A DNA stretch of 64,000 nucleotides from Solilutibacter tolerans (GTDB lineage: Bacteria > Pseudomonadota > Gammaproteobacteria > Xanthomonadales > Xanthomonadaceae), in the NCBI RefSeq assembly GCF_900155935.1, contig NZ_FTLW01000004.1:124001-188000 (forward strand), in the 5' to 3' direction. Shown piece by piece: positions 48,949 through 58,682 of the stretch. The notes under the pieces are model-generated. The model saw only the letters and a program-made list of their open reading frames with translations, was not told the DNA's origin and ran no database searches. A program made the translations under genes and the position numbers. Numbering within the stretch: position 1 is the first letter of the stretch; each line of letters opens with the position of its first letter.

Positions 48949-50406
48949 ATGGCCAATACGCTTCCCGCCCTGACCACCGCCGAACTCTGGCCCCTGCTGC
49001 CGGAGTTGGTGCTCGCGACATCCGCCTTCGCGCTGTTGTTGTTTGATCTGTTCTTCGATGCGCGCCAGCGTGGCTGGACGCAGCTGCTTGCCGTTGCCGT
49101 TTTGCTGGTGGTGGGCTTCATGGCGGCGACGGGCATGGGCGGCCACGGCATCGTCATGCACGAAATGTTCGTGCGCGATGGCCTGTCCGATCTCGCCAAG
49201 GGCGTGATCTGCTTCACCAGTGCGGCGGCGCTGGCCTATGGCTTCGACTATCTCAAGGAACGCAACAGCTACAAAGGGGAAGTCCCCGTGCTGGTGCTCT
49301 TCGCCACGCTGGGCATGATGCTGCTGGCGTCGTCCAACAACCTCGTCATGGTCTATGTGGGCCTGGAGATGTTGGCGCTCTGTTCCTATGCATTGGTGGC
49401 GCTGGAGCGTGACAACCCGCTCGCGACCGAAGCCGGCATGAAGTACTTCGTGCTGGGCGCGTTGGCCTCGGGCATGTTGTTGTACGGCATGTCGCTGATC
49501 TACGGCGCGACTGGCGCGCTGGACCTGCCGGTGATTCGTGCAGCGGCAGAGGCAGGCGGCGACAACGCCAACCTGCTGCTGGCCGGCATGGTCTTCGTGG
49601 TCGCCGGTCTCGCCTTCAAGCTGGGCGCAGCGCCGTTCCATATGTGGCTGCCCGACGTCTACCAGGGCGCACCCACGCCGATCACCATGTTCATCGGTGC
49701 GGCACCGAAGGTGGCTGCGTTCATCATGGCCTATCGCCTGCTTGAAAACGGTCTGGGCCCGATCAACGAGCAATGGCGCGTGCTGGTGGGTGGGCTTGCC
49801 GCCTTGTCGCTCATCGTCGGCAACCTGATGGCGCTGGTGCAGACCAACCTCAAGCGCATGCTGGCGTACTCGACGGTCTCGCACATCGGCTTTCTGCTGA
49901 TGGGCCTAGCCGGCGGTGGCGTCATCGGTTACAGCGCCGCGCTTTTCTACGCGGTCATCTATGCGATCACCACGGTCGCTGCGTTTGGCGTGATCGTGCT
50001 GATGTCGCGCAAGGGCTTCGAGGCGGAAGAGATCACCGATTACCGCGGCCTCGCCAAGCGTGACCCGTGGATCGCGTTCCTGGTGTTGTGCGTGATGGCA
50101 TCGCTGGCCGGCGTGCCGCCCTTTATCGGTTTCTTTGCCAAGCTCGATGTGATCCGTGCAGCCGTGCAGGGCGACATGCTGTGGCTGGCCATCGTCGGTA
50201 TCGTGTTCGCGGTGGTGGGCGCGTTCTACTACCTGCGTTTGATCAAGGCGATGTATTTCGAGCAGGCCGAAGAGGGCAGCGAGATCCATGCGCGCAACAA
50301 TCGCGGCATGCGCATCTTGTTCGCGGTCAATGCGCTGGGTTTGCTGGTGCTAAGCCTGGGCTTGAACCCGTTGCTGGCTTGGTGCCGTCAGGTGTTCGTT
50401 GCTTGA
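48949..50406 (+). CDS. nuoN: NADH-quinone oxidoreductase subunit N
   Basis: Third antiporter-like subunit and last gene of the nuo operon, 485 aa. Conserved parts are VYVGLEMLALCSYALVAL, KLGAAPFHMWLPDVYQGAPTPITMFIGAAPKVAAF, and LKRMLAYSTVSHIGFLLMGL. No separate terminator lies between it and the initiator tRNA promoter 59 bp downstream. Confidence 0.97.
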   Translation: MANTLPALTTAELWPLLPELVLATSAFALLLFDLFFDARQRGWTQLLAVAVLLVVGFMAATGMGGHGIVMHEMFVRDGLSDLAKGVICFTSAAALAYGFDYLKERNSYKGEVPVLVLFATLGMMLLASSNNLVMVYVGLEMLALCSYALVALERDNPLATEAGMKYFVLGALASGMLLYGMSLIYGATGALDLPVIRAAAEAGGDNANLLLAGMVFVVAGLAFKLGAAPFHMWLPDVYQGAPTPITMFIGAAPKVAAFIMAYRLLENGLGPINEQWRVLVGGLAALSLIVGNLMALVQTNLKRMLAYSTVSHIGFLLMGLAGGGVIGYSAALFYAVIYAITTVAAFGVIVLMSRKGFEAEEITDYRGLAKRDPWIAFLVLCVMASLAGVPPFIGFFAKLDVIRAAVQGDMLWLAIVGIVFAVVGAFYYLRLIKAMYFEQAEEGSEIHARNNRGMRILFAVNALGLLVLSLGLNPLLAWCRQVFVA

Positions 50407-50465
50407 TCCAGGCCGGAGTAAAGCACTGAATTCAGCGCATTGTTGAGATTGGTCGCAGTCAGCAC

Positions 50466-50494
50466 TTGCAATACATGCGCCAACTCTCCATAAT
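50466..50494 (+). promoter_or_regulatory. Promoter of the initiator tRNA gene
   Basis: A -35 hexamer TTGCAA (50466-50471) and a -10 hexamer CATAAT (50489-50494) with an ideal 17-bp spacer. Transcription should start near 50501, about 7 nt before the tRNA 5' end. Confidence 0.7.
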
Positions 50495-50507
50495 GCCGCC
50501 TCTCTGC

Positions 50508-50584
<77 letters not shown>

Positions 50585-50595
50585 TTGTTATCTGC

Positions 50596-50629
50596 GGCGT
50601 GACCCCTGCTCCGGTCGCGCCGTTTTCTT
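50596..50629 (+). terminator. Rho-independent terminator after tRNA-fMet
   Basis: A 9-bp stem GGCGTGACC (50596-50604) and GGTCGCGCC (50613-50621) with one T-G pair and an 8-nt loop, followed by GTTTTCTT. It lies 11 bp after the tRNA. Confidence 0.85.
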
Positions 50630-50651
50630 ATCTGCAGCATGTAGAAGCACA

Positions 50652-50679
50652 AACGGCGCTCCCTCAAGGAAGCGCCGTT
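50652..50679 (-). terminator. Terminator of the GntP-type permease gene
   Basis: A perfect 9-bp inverted repeat AACGGCGCT (50652-50660) and AGCGCCGTT (50671-50679) with a 10-nt loop. Read on the minus strand it is followed by TTTGTGC. It lies 38 bp past the permease stop; the T tract is weak, and it may serve both strands. Confidence 0.7.
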
Positions 50680-50717
50680 ATTTATGGCCGATGTCGCGAA
50701 GTCTCAGTGATGCGACA

Positions 50718-52121
50718 TCACACCCATCCCGTCGCATAGAACACGCCGATGATGAAAAACACGGCTGTCGTCTTGATCAAAGTGATCGCGAAGATGTCCT
50801 TGTAGGCCTGCCGATGGGTGAGGCCAGTGACGGCGAGCAAGGTGATCACCGCGCCGTTGTGCGGCAAGGTGTCCATGCCGCCTGACGCCATCGAGGCCAC
50901 GCGATGTAGTACTTCCATTGGGATGCCAGCTGCTTGCGCGTTGGCGATGAAGGTTTCGGCCATCGCAGCCAAGGCGATTGACATGCCACCTGACGCGGAG
51001 CCGGTAATGCCAGCAAGTGCGCTTACTGTGATCGCTTCGTTCACCAATGGATTCGGGATCGCAGACAGCGCATTTGCAACCACCAGGAAACCGGGCAGCG
51101 CAGCGATCACCGCACCAAATCCATATTCCGATGCGGTGTTCATGGCGGCGAGCAGCGCGCCACCAATCGCTGATTTGGTGCCCTCGGCGAAACTGGCGAT
51201 CACCGGCTTCCATGCGAATGCCAACACGCACAAGATGCCGACCAAGAGTGCGCCTTGCACTGCCCAAATCGCTGCTATTTTCGATACTTCCTGCACTACC
51301 GGCGCAGGATTGCCTATCACCGCCGGCACGAACGAATGCTCGGTGCCGTAGAAGCGGGGAATCAACATCGTGAACACCTTGTTGCTGATGCCGACTAAAA
51401 GCAACGGCAGCAAGGCGATGAACGGATTGGCCAATCGTCCGCCGGTGAAGGCGCTTGGCTCGTTGAGCAGGGTCGCAGGATCACCATAGCCTTCGCCTGC
51501 GCGTAGTGCCACGCGGCGGCGCCATTCCAGATACAGCAAGCCGAACGCAAGGATGAAGAGGCCGCCGACAGTGCCGAGAACTGGTGCTGCCCAGGTATCG
51601 GTCTTGAAGAAGGTGGTGGGGATGATGTTCTGAATTTGCGGCGTGCCCGGCAACGCATCCATGGTGAAGGTGAACGCGCCCAGGGCAATCGTGCCCGGGA
51701 TCAGACGTTTGGGGATGTCGCCTTGGCGGAAGAGTTCGGCCGCGAACGGGTACACGGCAAACACGACGACGAACAATGACACGCCGCCATACGTCAGCAA
51801 TGCGCAGACCAACACGATGGCCAGCATTGCACGCTGCGCACCAACCACGCGGATGGTGGCGGCGACGATGGATTTGGAGAAGCCTGATACCTCGATCAGC
51901 TTGCCGAACACCGCGCCCAGCAAAAACACAGGGAAATAGAGCTTCAAGAAGCCAACCATCTTATCCATGAAGAGACCCGTGAACATCGGTGCGACAAGAC
52001 CGGGGTCGGTCAGGAACACGGCGCCCAAGGCGGCGATGGGGGCGAACAGGATGACGCTGTAGCCGCGATAGGCGACCCACATCAGGAAGCACAGCGCAGC
52101 CAGCACGATCAGAAATGACAT
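50718..52121 (-). CDS. GntP-family permease, candidate 3-hydroxybutyrate transporter
   Basis: A 467-aa inner-membrane carrier with about 12 hydrophobic helices. The start is the ATG at 52121, with GGAG 6 nt upstream; another ATG four codons earlier lacks a site, and a much longer reading overlaps the receptor gene. Family features are LLTYGGVSLFVVVFAVYPFA, the PGTPQIQNIIPT segment, and the C-terminal HNGAVITLLAVTGLTHRQAYKDIFAITLIKT. GntP members carry gluconate or short hydroxy acids, and some are D-3-hydroxybutyrate permeases. The 3-hydroxybutyrate-oligomer hydrolase gene 6.6 kb away makes that substrate likely here. It is divergent from a TonB receptor. Confidence 0.85.
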   Translation of the reverse strand: MSFLIVLAALCFLMWVAYRGYSVILFAPIAALGAVFLTDPGLVAPMFTGLFMDKMVGFLKLYFPVFLLGAVFGKLIEVSGFSKSIVAATIRVVGAQRAMLAIVLVCALLTYGGVSLFVVVFAVYPFAAELFRQGDIPKRLIPGTIALGAFTFTMDALPGTPQIQNIIPTTFFKTDTWAAPVLGTVGGLFILAFGLLYLEWRRRVALRAGEGYGDPATLLNEPSAFTGGRLANPFIALLPLLLVGISNKVFTMLIPRFYGTEHSFVPAVIGNPAPVVQEVSKIAAIWAVQGALLVGILCVLAFAWKPVIASFAEGTKSAIGGALLAAMNTASEYGFGAVIAALPGFLVVANALSAIPNPLVNEAITVSALAGITGSASGGMSIALAAMAETFIANAQAAGIPMEVLHRVASMASGGMDTLPHNGAVITLLAVTGLTHRQAYKDIFAITLIKTTAVFFIIGVFYATGWV

Positions 52122-52187
52122 CGACAACTCCATCGCACCCGAGACGACGGGCGGCCGATGCAGTGTCCAGAGATGCCGTGGGCCGGC

Positions 52188-52209
52188 CCATTGTCCGAAG
52201 GTACGATGC
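52188..52209 (+). promoter_or_regulatory. Shared 22-bp element, copy 1 (permease/receptor intergenic region)
   Basis: CCATTGTCCGAAGG-TACGATGC matches 17 of 22 positions of the element at 58683-58704, including nine consecutive bases GTACGATGC. It lies in the 174-bp region between divergent permease and TonB-receptor genes. A GATGAT hexamer (-10-like) starts 20 nt after it. Probable binding site of a common regulator, most simply the LuxR-type regulator at 57980-58651. Confidence 0.55.
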
Positions 52210-52295
52210 CGCGCTCGACCGGCAGGTTGGATGATTCGCTCCAACGTGGCCGCCGGGGAGGCTTGGCCGCATCGCAACATTCCTGAGGAGGGCGC

Positions 52296-54530
52296 ATGAA
52301 AAACAATGGTTTGAGTCTGGCGATCGCTGTGGCATTGGCGGGATCCGCCTGGATCGCGCCCAATGCCTGGGCACAAGAGCAGGCGGAACAGCCAGCTGCT
52401 GCTACCGATGCACAGTCCAATCGCAATCTGGGTACCGTACTGGTGACGGCCCGCAAGCGCGAGGAAACTCTGCAAGAAGTGCCGGTCGCTGTCACGGCGT
52501 TCACGCCTGAAACCTTGGACAAGCTCAACGTCAATGATCTGGGGGATTTGGATGCACAAGTCCCGAACCTGACCATCTACGCTGCACGTGGCTCGACCAG
52601 CACGGTGACTGCATACATTCGCGGCGTTGGCCAGGCTGATCCGCTCTGGGGCGTGGATCCGGGCGTGGGCATTTATCTCGATGACGTCTACATCGCACGT
52701 CCGCAAGGTGCGTTGCTGGATGTGTTCGATGTCGACCGCATCGAAGTCCTGCGCGGGCCGCAGGGCACGTTGTACGGCAAAAACACCATCGGTGGCGCCA
52801 TCAAATATATTTCCAAGCCGCTGCCTGCTAAAACGCAGGGCTTCGCCTCGGTTAGCGTGGGCAACCATTCCCAGCGTGACGTAAAGGCGGCATTGGGCGG
52901 CTCGATCGGCGGAGAAGATAGCGGCCTGCGCGCTCGCTTGGCCGTGGCCAACATGCAGCGCGATGGCTATGGCGAGCTAATCGGTCGCGGTGAAGACGTC
53001 AGCGACAAGGACATCACCGCTGCTCGCCTGCAGGTAGGGGCGTTCTCGCAGGATGACTTCGACGTGCAGTTCGCGCTGGATTGGATGGATGACAAATCCG
53101 GTATGCGCGGTGCGAAGATGCTGGCAGCCAACCCGCTCGCGCCGGCTTATCCGCCGTTGGATAGTCGCTATGACATGCGCAGTGGCATGCGCAACATCAA
53201 TGACACCACCATGAAGGGCATGTCGGCAACGGTGAACTGGCGTCCCGGTGATGACTGGGCGTTCAAATACGTGATTGCCAAGCGCGAATCCGAAACAAGC
53301 ACTGCCATCGATTTCGACACCACGCCGTTGACCTTGGTCGATGTGTATGCCGACTACAACGACAGCCAAGTCAGCCATGAAGTCCAGGCCAACTACGACG
53401 GCGGTGGTCGTGCGCGTGGCGTGTTGGGCATCTATGCTTTCAATGGTGATGCTGGTGGCCTTGTTCGCAACCATTTCTTCAATCCGTTGGTAGCGCCGGG
53501 CATCACCAATCCGCTGTTCGGTGATACGCGCGGTTACGTCAACACGCAGTCCATTGCCGTGTACGCAGATTGGACGTTCGACCTTACTGACAAACTCGCA
53601 CTGGACGTGGGTGCGCGCTACACCGATGAAGACAAGCATGCGATCGCTTTGAATCGCTTCTACACCAATCTCAGCTACACCACGGCCTGGGGTACGGCGG
53701 CCAACTTCGACAAGACGGTCAACTTCAAGAACGTTTCGCCCAAGGTGTCGCTGAACTATCAGGTCACGCCGGACATCATGATGTATGGCCTGGCATCGCG
53801 CGGTTTCAAATCCGGTGGCTACAACATCCGCGCCAACACGACCGCGGTACCCCGCTCGGGTGAGCCATTCCAGGATGAATCCGTCGATAGTTACGAAATC
53901 GGCACCAAGATGGGCCTGCTCGACAACACTTTGTTCTTGAACCTGGCGGCTTTCCACAACCGCTACAAGGACATCCAATTGTCGGTGTTCACCAGTTTCA
54001 CCCTGCCGAATGGCTCGCAAAGCTTCTTTGGTGACTTCACCAATGCGGGGCGCGGCACGGTCAACGGCGCCGAAGTCGAGTATCAGTGGTTGCCGAACGA
54101 GCACTGGGTCATCAGCGGCAATCTGGCTTGGCTGGATGCGAAGTACGACGAGTACATGGACCGTGGCGTGAACATCGCGGATGTGCAGAAGTTCACCAAT
54201 GCACCTGAGTTCTCTGGTGCGTTGAACGTGGAGTGGCGCACCCAGCTTGCCAATGGCGGCAGCATTTCCGCCCGCGCAGGCTATAGCTACCAGACCGGCG
54301 TATACCCGACTACCGATCTGAGCAAGGCGATCTACCAGCCTTCGTATGGTTTGCTGGGCGCAGGTGTGACCTGGAAGCCGAGCGAGGATTGGACCCTGTC
54401 CCTGCAGGGCAGCAACCTCACGGATGAGGAGTACCGCACGACGGGATACAACATCGCGGCTTATGGCGTGCTGACTGGCTTCTACGGCCCGCCGCGCCAA
54501 TACACCCTGACAGCTCGCTACGACTTCTGA
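52296..54530 (+). CDS. TonB-dependent receptor of the 3-hydroxybutyrate locus (744 aa)
   Basis: An outer-membrane transporter preceded by a strong GAGGAGG site. It has a signal peptide (to PNAWA, about residue 26), a TonB-box-like GTVLVTARKREETLQEVPVAV, a plug with IRGVGQ and VDRIEVLRGPQGTLYGKNTIGGAI, and a barrel with GLASRGFKSGGYN and the terminal aromatic LTARYDF. It is shorter and of a different subclass than the two receptors at 3.5-10.3 kb. Position suggests uptake of 3-hydroxybutyrate oligomers, but the sequence alone does not show the substrate. Confidence 0.92.
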   Translation: MKNNGLSLAIAVALAGSAWIAPNAWAQEQAEQPAAATDAQSNRNLGTVLVTARKREETLQEVPVAVTAFTPETLDKLNVNDLGDLDAQVPNLTIYAARGSTSTVTAYIRGVGQADPLWGVDPGVGIYLDDVYIARPQGALLDVFDVDRIEVLRGPQGTLYGKNTIGGAIKYISKPLPAKTQGFASVSVGNHSQRDVKAALGGSIGGEDSGLRARLAVANMQRDGYGELIGRGEDVSDKDITAARLQVGAFSQDDFDVQFALDWMDDKSGMRGAKMLAANPLAPAYPPLDSRYDMRSGMRNINDTTMKGMSATVNWRPGDDWAFKYVIAKRESETSTAIDFDTTPLTLVDVYADYNDSQVSHEVQANYDGGGRARGVLGIYAFNGDAGGLVRNHFFNPLVAPGITNPLFGDTRGYVNTQSIAVYADWTFDLTDKLALDVGARYTDEDKHAIALNRFYTNLSYTTAWGTAANFDKTVNFKNVSPKVSLNYQVTPDIMMYGLASRGFKSGGYNIRANTTAVPRSGEPFQDESVDSYEIGTKMGLLDNTLFLNLAAFHNRYKDIQLSVFTSFTLPNGSQSFFGDFTNAGRGTVNGAEVEYQWLPNEHWVISGNLAWLDAKYDEYMDRGVNIADVQKFTNAPEFSGALNVEWRTQLANGGSISARAGYSYQTGVYPTTDLSKAIYQPSYGLLGAGVTWKPSEDWTLSLQGSNLTDEEYRTTGYNIAAYGVLTGFYGPPRQYTLTARYDF

Positions 54531-54547
54531 TCGTGTAGGGATGCTTC

Positions 54548-54572
54548 GACGCCGCCGTCAATCGGCGGCGTC
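54548..54572 (+). terminator. Probable terminator of the TonB-receptor gene
   Basis: A perfect 10-bp stem GACGCCGCCG (54548-54557) and CGGCGGCGTC (54563-54572) with a TCAAT loop, followed by GTTGTTAC. The T-rich tail is short, so efficiency is uncertain. It lies 17 bp after the receptor stop. Confidence 0.7.
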
Positions 54573-54635
54573 GTTGTTACGGCGTTATGCTTTCGCGATG
54601 ACCGACGCATACATGCCTCACGAGTCGACCACCAC

Positions 54636-57600
54636 ATGCTGAGCACCGGCGTTGTGATCGCCAGCAGCCTGGCCTGGCTGCTCCTGATGTTCATCGTGGC
54701 CGTGGTGGCGGAACGTCGCCCGCAACTCATGGCAGGCCATTGGCGTCATGTGTACCCACTGTCCTTGGCAGTGCATTGCACATCGTGGACGTTTTACGGC
54801 ACGGTGACCCAAGCTGCGCGCTACGGTTGGCCGTTGCCACCTACATTCATCGGTGCGATCGCGTTCTATGCGTTGGCCGTATTCTTCATGATCCGGTTGG
54901 TGCGTTTGGCGCGCGAAAGCAATGCCACGTCGCTCGCTGATTTGATCGCCACGCGCCTGGGCAAGGATGCGTGGTTGGCCGCCACGATCACGTTGGTCAC
55001 TGTGCTGGGTTTGATCCCGTACATCGCGCTGCAGTTGCAGGCGGTGACCTTGAGCTTTTCAACGCTGACCTCAGGCCCTGAAGGTGTGCCCCAAGGCGCG
55101 TCGCCGTTCTGGCGGGACAGCGCCTTGTACGTGGCCTTGGCGATGGCCGTGTTCGCGATCCTGTTTGGCACGCGTCGCGCCAGTGCCGCCGAGCACAATC
55201 GTGGCCTGGTGATGGCCGTCGCCTTCGAGTCGATGTTCAAGTTGTTCGCGATGTTGGTTCTGGGTGCGTTCGTCTGGTTCGGTATCGGTGACATTGCGGC
55301 CACGCCGTCACGCTTGCCCGTGCAATCGGCCGGCGGCTTCATGCCCTTGGTGATTCTTGGCGCGCTCGCGATGTTCTTGATGCCGCATCAATTCCACATT
55401 GGCGTCGTGGAGTGTCGTGACGAGCGTGATATACGCACGGCGCGCTGGCAGTTTCCGCTTTACCTGCTGTTGATCGCGTTACCCACATTGGCATTGGCGC
55501 GCGCGGGTACGGCATTGTTCGGCGACAAGGTGCCGTCCGACATGTACGCGCTGGCCTTGCCCTTGGCGCAGGGCAATCAATCCATCGCGTTGCTGGTGTT
55601 TCTTGGCGGTCTGAGTGCGGCGACGGGCATGGTCATCGTCGGTACGTTGGCGCTCAGCCTCATGATCGGCAATCACTGGTTCGCACCGGGTTTGCTTCGT
55701 GGTGCGTGGGCACGTGGGCAGGGTGGGGATCGCAGTGGTGACCTGTTGATGCTGCGCCGGATCGGCATCGTCGCCATCATGTTGCTGGGCTGGGCCTACA
55801 GTCGCTTGGTCAGCGGCAACGAAGCGCTGGCCGATGTGGGCGCGGTCTCGTTTTCCGCCCTGGCCACCTTGGCGCCTGCGTTGGCCTTTGCCGTGTGGCG
55901 CCCGCAAACACCTGCGAGCGCTGCGACAGTAGGTGTCTTGGCAGGATTCGCAGCGTGGTCATGGGTGATGTTGGTGCCGACGATTGCCGCCACGCTCGAT
56001 GCCGACCCCGCGTGGTTGCGTGATGGACCGCTGGGCCTGCATTGGCTGGCACCGGATGCCTTGTTCGGCCTGACCGGTTGGAGCCGGCTTGGGCGTGCGG
56101 TGGGTGTGAGTCTGTTCATAGGCAGCATCGCCACCCTGCTGGTAGGTGGGATGCAAAGTGCGCCTAACCGGCGTGAAGCGCGCGGCTCGGACAAGCAAAC
56201 ATTGCGCAATGCGGGCCGTCGTTTCCTGCCTGCGCACAGGGTGGATGAAGTCTTGCGTCAGGCCCCGGCGCAAGGCCCGGTGCCGGCGGTGATCGAATCG
56301 CGGATGGAACATGAGTTGGCCGCAATTTTGGGCAGCGCATCGGCGCGTCTTTTGCTGGATGCCGCACGACGTGATCAGCAGGGCGCCGACCTCGACACCG
56401 TGGCTGCGATTGTCGGCGAGGCCAGTGAAGATCTGCGCTTCAACCAACGTGTGCTTGAAGCCGCGTTGGAGAACATGAGCCAAGGCATCAGCGTGGTCGA
56501 TGCCGAATTGCGATTGGTTGCATGGAACCGGCGTTATCAGGAGTTGTTTGGTTATCCGTCCGGGATGCTGCGAGTGGGTATGCCGATCGCCGAGGCATCA
56601 TCTTGGGCATTGCGCGAGATCGCCGGCATCCATGAACCGCCTGATGAGGGCAAGGCCTTGCGACGTCGTCTGTCGCACATGCGCGCGGGCACCAGTCATC
56701 TTTCCGAGCGCGTGTTTCCTGATGGCAGCATCATCGAAATTCGGGGCAATCCGATGCCGGGCGGCGGCTTCGTTGCCACCTTCACCGATGTCACTGCGTT
56801 CCGAGAAGCGGAGGTGGGTCTCAAGCGCGTCAATGAGACGCTGGAGCACCGCGTCGCCGAACGCACCGCGTTGCTGGATGGCGCGCGTCGAGAAGCCGAG
56901 CGCGCCAATGATGCGAAAAGTCGGTTTCTGGCCGCGATTGGCCATGACCTGTTGCAGCCACTGCATGCCGCACATTTGTTCGTCGACGCGTTGCAACAAC
57001 GCGTGCACGAAACCCAAGCGCAAGGATTGATCACACAGGTTAGCGGCGCCTTGGACTCGACGACCGGCTTACTCACCGACTTGCTCGACATGTCGCGGCT
57101 CGAGGCCGGAGGCTTGGTGCCCGAAATTCGCGATTTCGCCTTGGCCGAAGTCCTCGATCCCTTAGTCTCCGAAGGGCGGGCGGTTGCCGCCGAGCAATCG
57201 CTTGAGCTCATCTACATGCCGACCGCCGCCTGGGTGCGAAGCGATCCGCGCTTACTGCGTCGAATCCTGCAAAATTTCCTCTCCAATGCATTACGCCACA
57301 CATCCTCCGGTCGCGTATTGATTGGCATGCGCCGTGTTGGCCATGTCGCGCGAATCGAGATCCATGACACTGGCCCGGGGATCCATGAAAGCCAGCGCAT
57401 GCTGATCTTCGAAGAGTTCCGTCGAGGCGAGCAGGCGCGCGGGCAGGGCCTGGGCCTGGGATTGTCCATTGCACGTGGCATTGCACAAGTGTTGGATGCG
57501 CCGCTCGGTCTGCGAAGTCATCTCGGCAAGGGGAGCGTGTTCCAAGTCGATCTTCCCATGGCGAAAGCGCAATCCCGGTTGCCCGCTGGCACGAATGGAT

Positions 57601-57983
57601 TATCAGGCGTGCGTGCACTGCTGGTCGACAATGATCCGTCAGCATTGGCTGCGTTGGCTGCGGTGCTGCAGGGGTGGGGGGTCGATGTCGTGGCTTGCAA
57701 CGATGGGGCTGCCGCAGAGCAGGCGATGCAAATGCGTGCATTCGACTTGTGGCTGTTCGATTACCACTTGGACGACGGTGATGATGGCATAGCCCTGCAT
57801 GCGCGGCTTGTCGCCCATTACGGACAACGCCCTTGCTTGTTGCTGAGTGCGGACCAGACAGGGGTGGTGCGAGTGGCTGCGCAAGACGCGGGGCTACCGC
57901 TATTGTTGAAACCGTTGCGGCCACTTGCATTGAAGTCGATGCTGGACCGGATGCTTGCCGCGCGTCGGGTCTCTGCCAACTAA
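54636..57983 (+). CDS. Hybrid sensor histidine kinase with sodium/solute-symporter-like sensor domain
   Basis: A 1115-aa membrane sensor. Residues 1 to about 500 hold a dozen or more hydrophobic helices of the SSS (PutP-like) fold. A PAS domain covers about 590-720 (FNQRVLEAALENMSQGISVVDAELRLVAWNRRYQELFGYPSG). The phosphorylated His is His770 in GHDLLQPLHAAHLF. The ATPase domain has LLRRILQNFLSNALRHT and GQGLGLGLSIARGI. A receiver domain begins near 992, with phospho-acceptor Asp1042 in FDYHLDDGDDG. CbrA and CrbS/MxtR share this architecture. The ligand could be a carboxylate, here perhaps 3-hydroxybutyrate. Its stop overlaps that of the response regulator. Confidence 0.92.
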   Translation: MLSTGVVIASSLAWLLLMFIVAVVAERRPQLMAGHWRHVYPLSLAVHCTSWTFYGTVTQAARYGWPLPPTFIGAIAFYALAVFFMIRLVRLARESNATSLADLIATRLGKDAWLAATITLVTVLGLIPYIALQLQAVTLSFSTLTSGPEGVPQGASPFWRDSALYVALAMAVFAILFGTRRASAAEHNRGLVMAVAFESMFKLFAMLVLGAFVWFGIGDIAATPSRLPVQSAGGFMPLVILGALAMFLMPHQFHIGVVECRDERDIRTARWQFPLYLLLIALPTLALARAGTALFGDKVPSDMYALALPLAQGNQSIALLVFLGGLSAATGMVIVGTLALSLMIGNHWFAPGLLRGAWARGQGGDRSGDLLMLRRIGIVAIMLLGWAYSRLVSGNEALADVGAVSFSALATLAPALAFAVWRPQTPASAATVGVLAGFAAWSWVMLVPTIAATLDADPAWLRDGPLGLHWLAPDALFGLTGWSRLGRAVGVSLFIGSIATLLVGGMQSAPNRREARGSDKQTLRNAGRRFLPAHRVDEVLRQAPAQGPVPAVIESRMEHELAAILGSASARLLLDAARRDQQGADLDTVAAIVGEASEDLRFNQRVLEAALENMSQGISVVDAELRLVAWNRRYQELFGYPSGMLRVGMPIAEASSWALREIAGIHEPPDEGKALRRRLSHMRAGTSHLSERVFPDGSIIEIRGNPMPGGGFVATFTDVTAFREAEVGLKRVNETLEHRVAERTALLDGARREAERANDAKSRFLAAIGHDLLQPLHAAHLFVDALQQRVHETQAQGLITQVSGALDSTTGLLTDLLDMSRLEAGGLVPEIRDFALAEVLDPLVSEGRAVAAEQSLELIYMPTAAWVRSDPRLLRRILQNFLSNALRHTSSGRVLIGMRRVGHVARIEIHDTGPGIHESQRMLIFEEFRRGEQARGQGLGLGLSIARGIAQVLDAPLGLRSHLGKGSVFQVDLPMAKAQSRLPAGTNGLSGVRALLVDNDPSALAALAAVLQGWGVDVVACNDGAAAEQAMQMRAFDLWLFDYHLDDGDDGIALHARLVAHYGQRPCLLLSADQTGVVRVAAQDAGLPLLLKPLRPLALKSMLDRMLAARRVSAN

Positions 57984-58651
57984 ACGGGTTGACGGCTTGG
58001 ATCCTTGAGTTCCAACTCGCGCAGGACCACGCCGGCCTGGGTCCGGTTGCGTACCCCCAGCCGCTCGAAGATCGCGGAAAGATGGGCTTTGACCGTGCGC
58101 TCCTGTACCTGCAGGCGATCCGCGATTTGCTTGTTGAGCAGACCTTCCGCCACCAGGGTCAATACGCGGAATTGTTGCGGAGACAGGCTGGCCAGCCGCG
58201 CGGCAAGCACGGCATCGTCCGGTGCCGAAGCCGCACCGGCTACGGCGGTTCGCAGGGCAGCGGGCAGCCATTGCTGGCAAGCCAGAACCGTCTGAATCGC
58301 CTCGCGCAATTCATCCAGGCCCGAGCTTTTAGGCAGGTAGCCGGCGGCGCCATGGTCCAACGCACGACGCACTACGCGCGGATCCTCGTTCGCTGACACC
58401 ACCACCACGGCGACGCCGGGGTGCTGCGCACGTACGGCCGCCAGTCCGGCCAAGCCGTGACTGCCGGGCATGTGCAGATCCAAGAGAACCAAATCGATGT
58501 CCGGGCTGCGGTCGAGTACGTCGAGCACGGCTTCCAACGTGCCGGCTTCGTGCAACACCAATTCGCTACCCAATGCATCCTGCGCCGCTTGCCGCAGAGC
58601 GGCGCGGAACAGCGGATGGTCATCGGCGATGAGAAGAGAGGTTGCACCCAT
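57980..58651 (-). CDS. LuxR/NarL-type response regulator
   Basis: A 223-aa regulator. Receiver domain: acidic pair DDHPLF near residue 10, phospho-acceptor Asp58 in LVLLDLHMPG, Lys in GYLPKSS. The C-terminal LuxR helix-turn-helix is LSPQQFRVLTLVAEGLLNKQIADRLQVQERTVKAHLSAIFERLGVRNRTQA. It is tail to tail with the kinase gene and divergent from the oligomer hydrolase gene. It is the obvious partner of the kinase and a candidate to bind the 22-bp element at 52188 and 58683. CrbR/ErdR-type regulators have the same form. Confidence 0.93.
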   Translation of the reverse strand: MGATSLLIADDHPLFRAALRQAAQDALGSELVLHEAGTLEAVLDVLDRSPDIDLVLLDLHMPGSHGLAGLAAVRAQHPGVAVVVVSANEDPRVVRRALDHGAAGYLPKSSGLDELREAIQTVLACQQWLPAALRTAVAGAASAPDDAVLAARLASLSPQQFRVLTLVAEGLLNKQIADRLQVQERTVKAHLSAIFERLGVRNRTQAGVVLRELELKDPSRQPV

Positions 58652-58682
58652 CTCACCACGTTATCAGCTTGCGACTGGCTTG

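Noticed and set aside
48367-49884. Long minus-strand open frame across nuoM and nuoN
   Set aside because: It is a shadow of two clear complex I genes; its composition is rich in Gln, His and Arg, typical of antisense frames in GC-rich DNA.
52122-52868. N-terminal extension of the permease frame to about 716 residues
   Set aside because: The extra part lies inside the divergent receptor gene and its promoter, lacks membrane segments, and the ATG at 52121 has a proper ribosome site.
52977-54500. Minus-strand open frame opposite the third TonB receptor
   Set aside because: Antisense shadow with no family match, no start context and no place in an operon.
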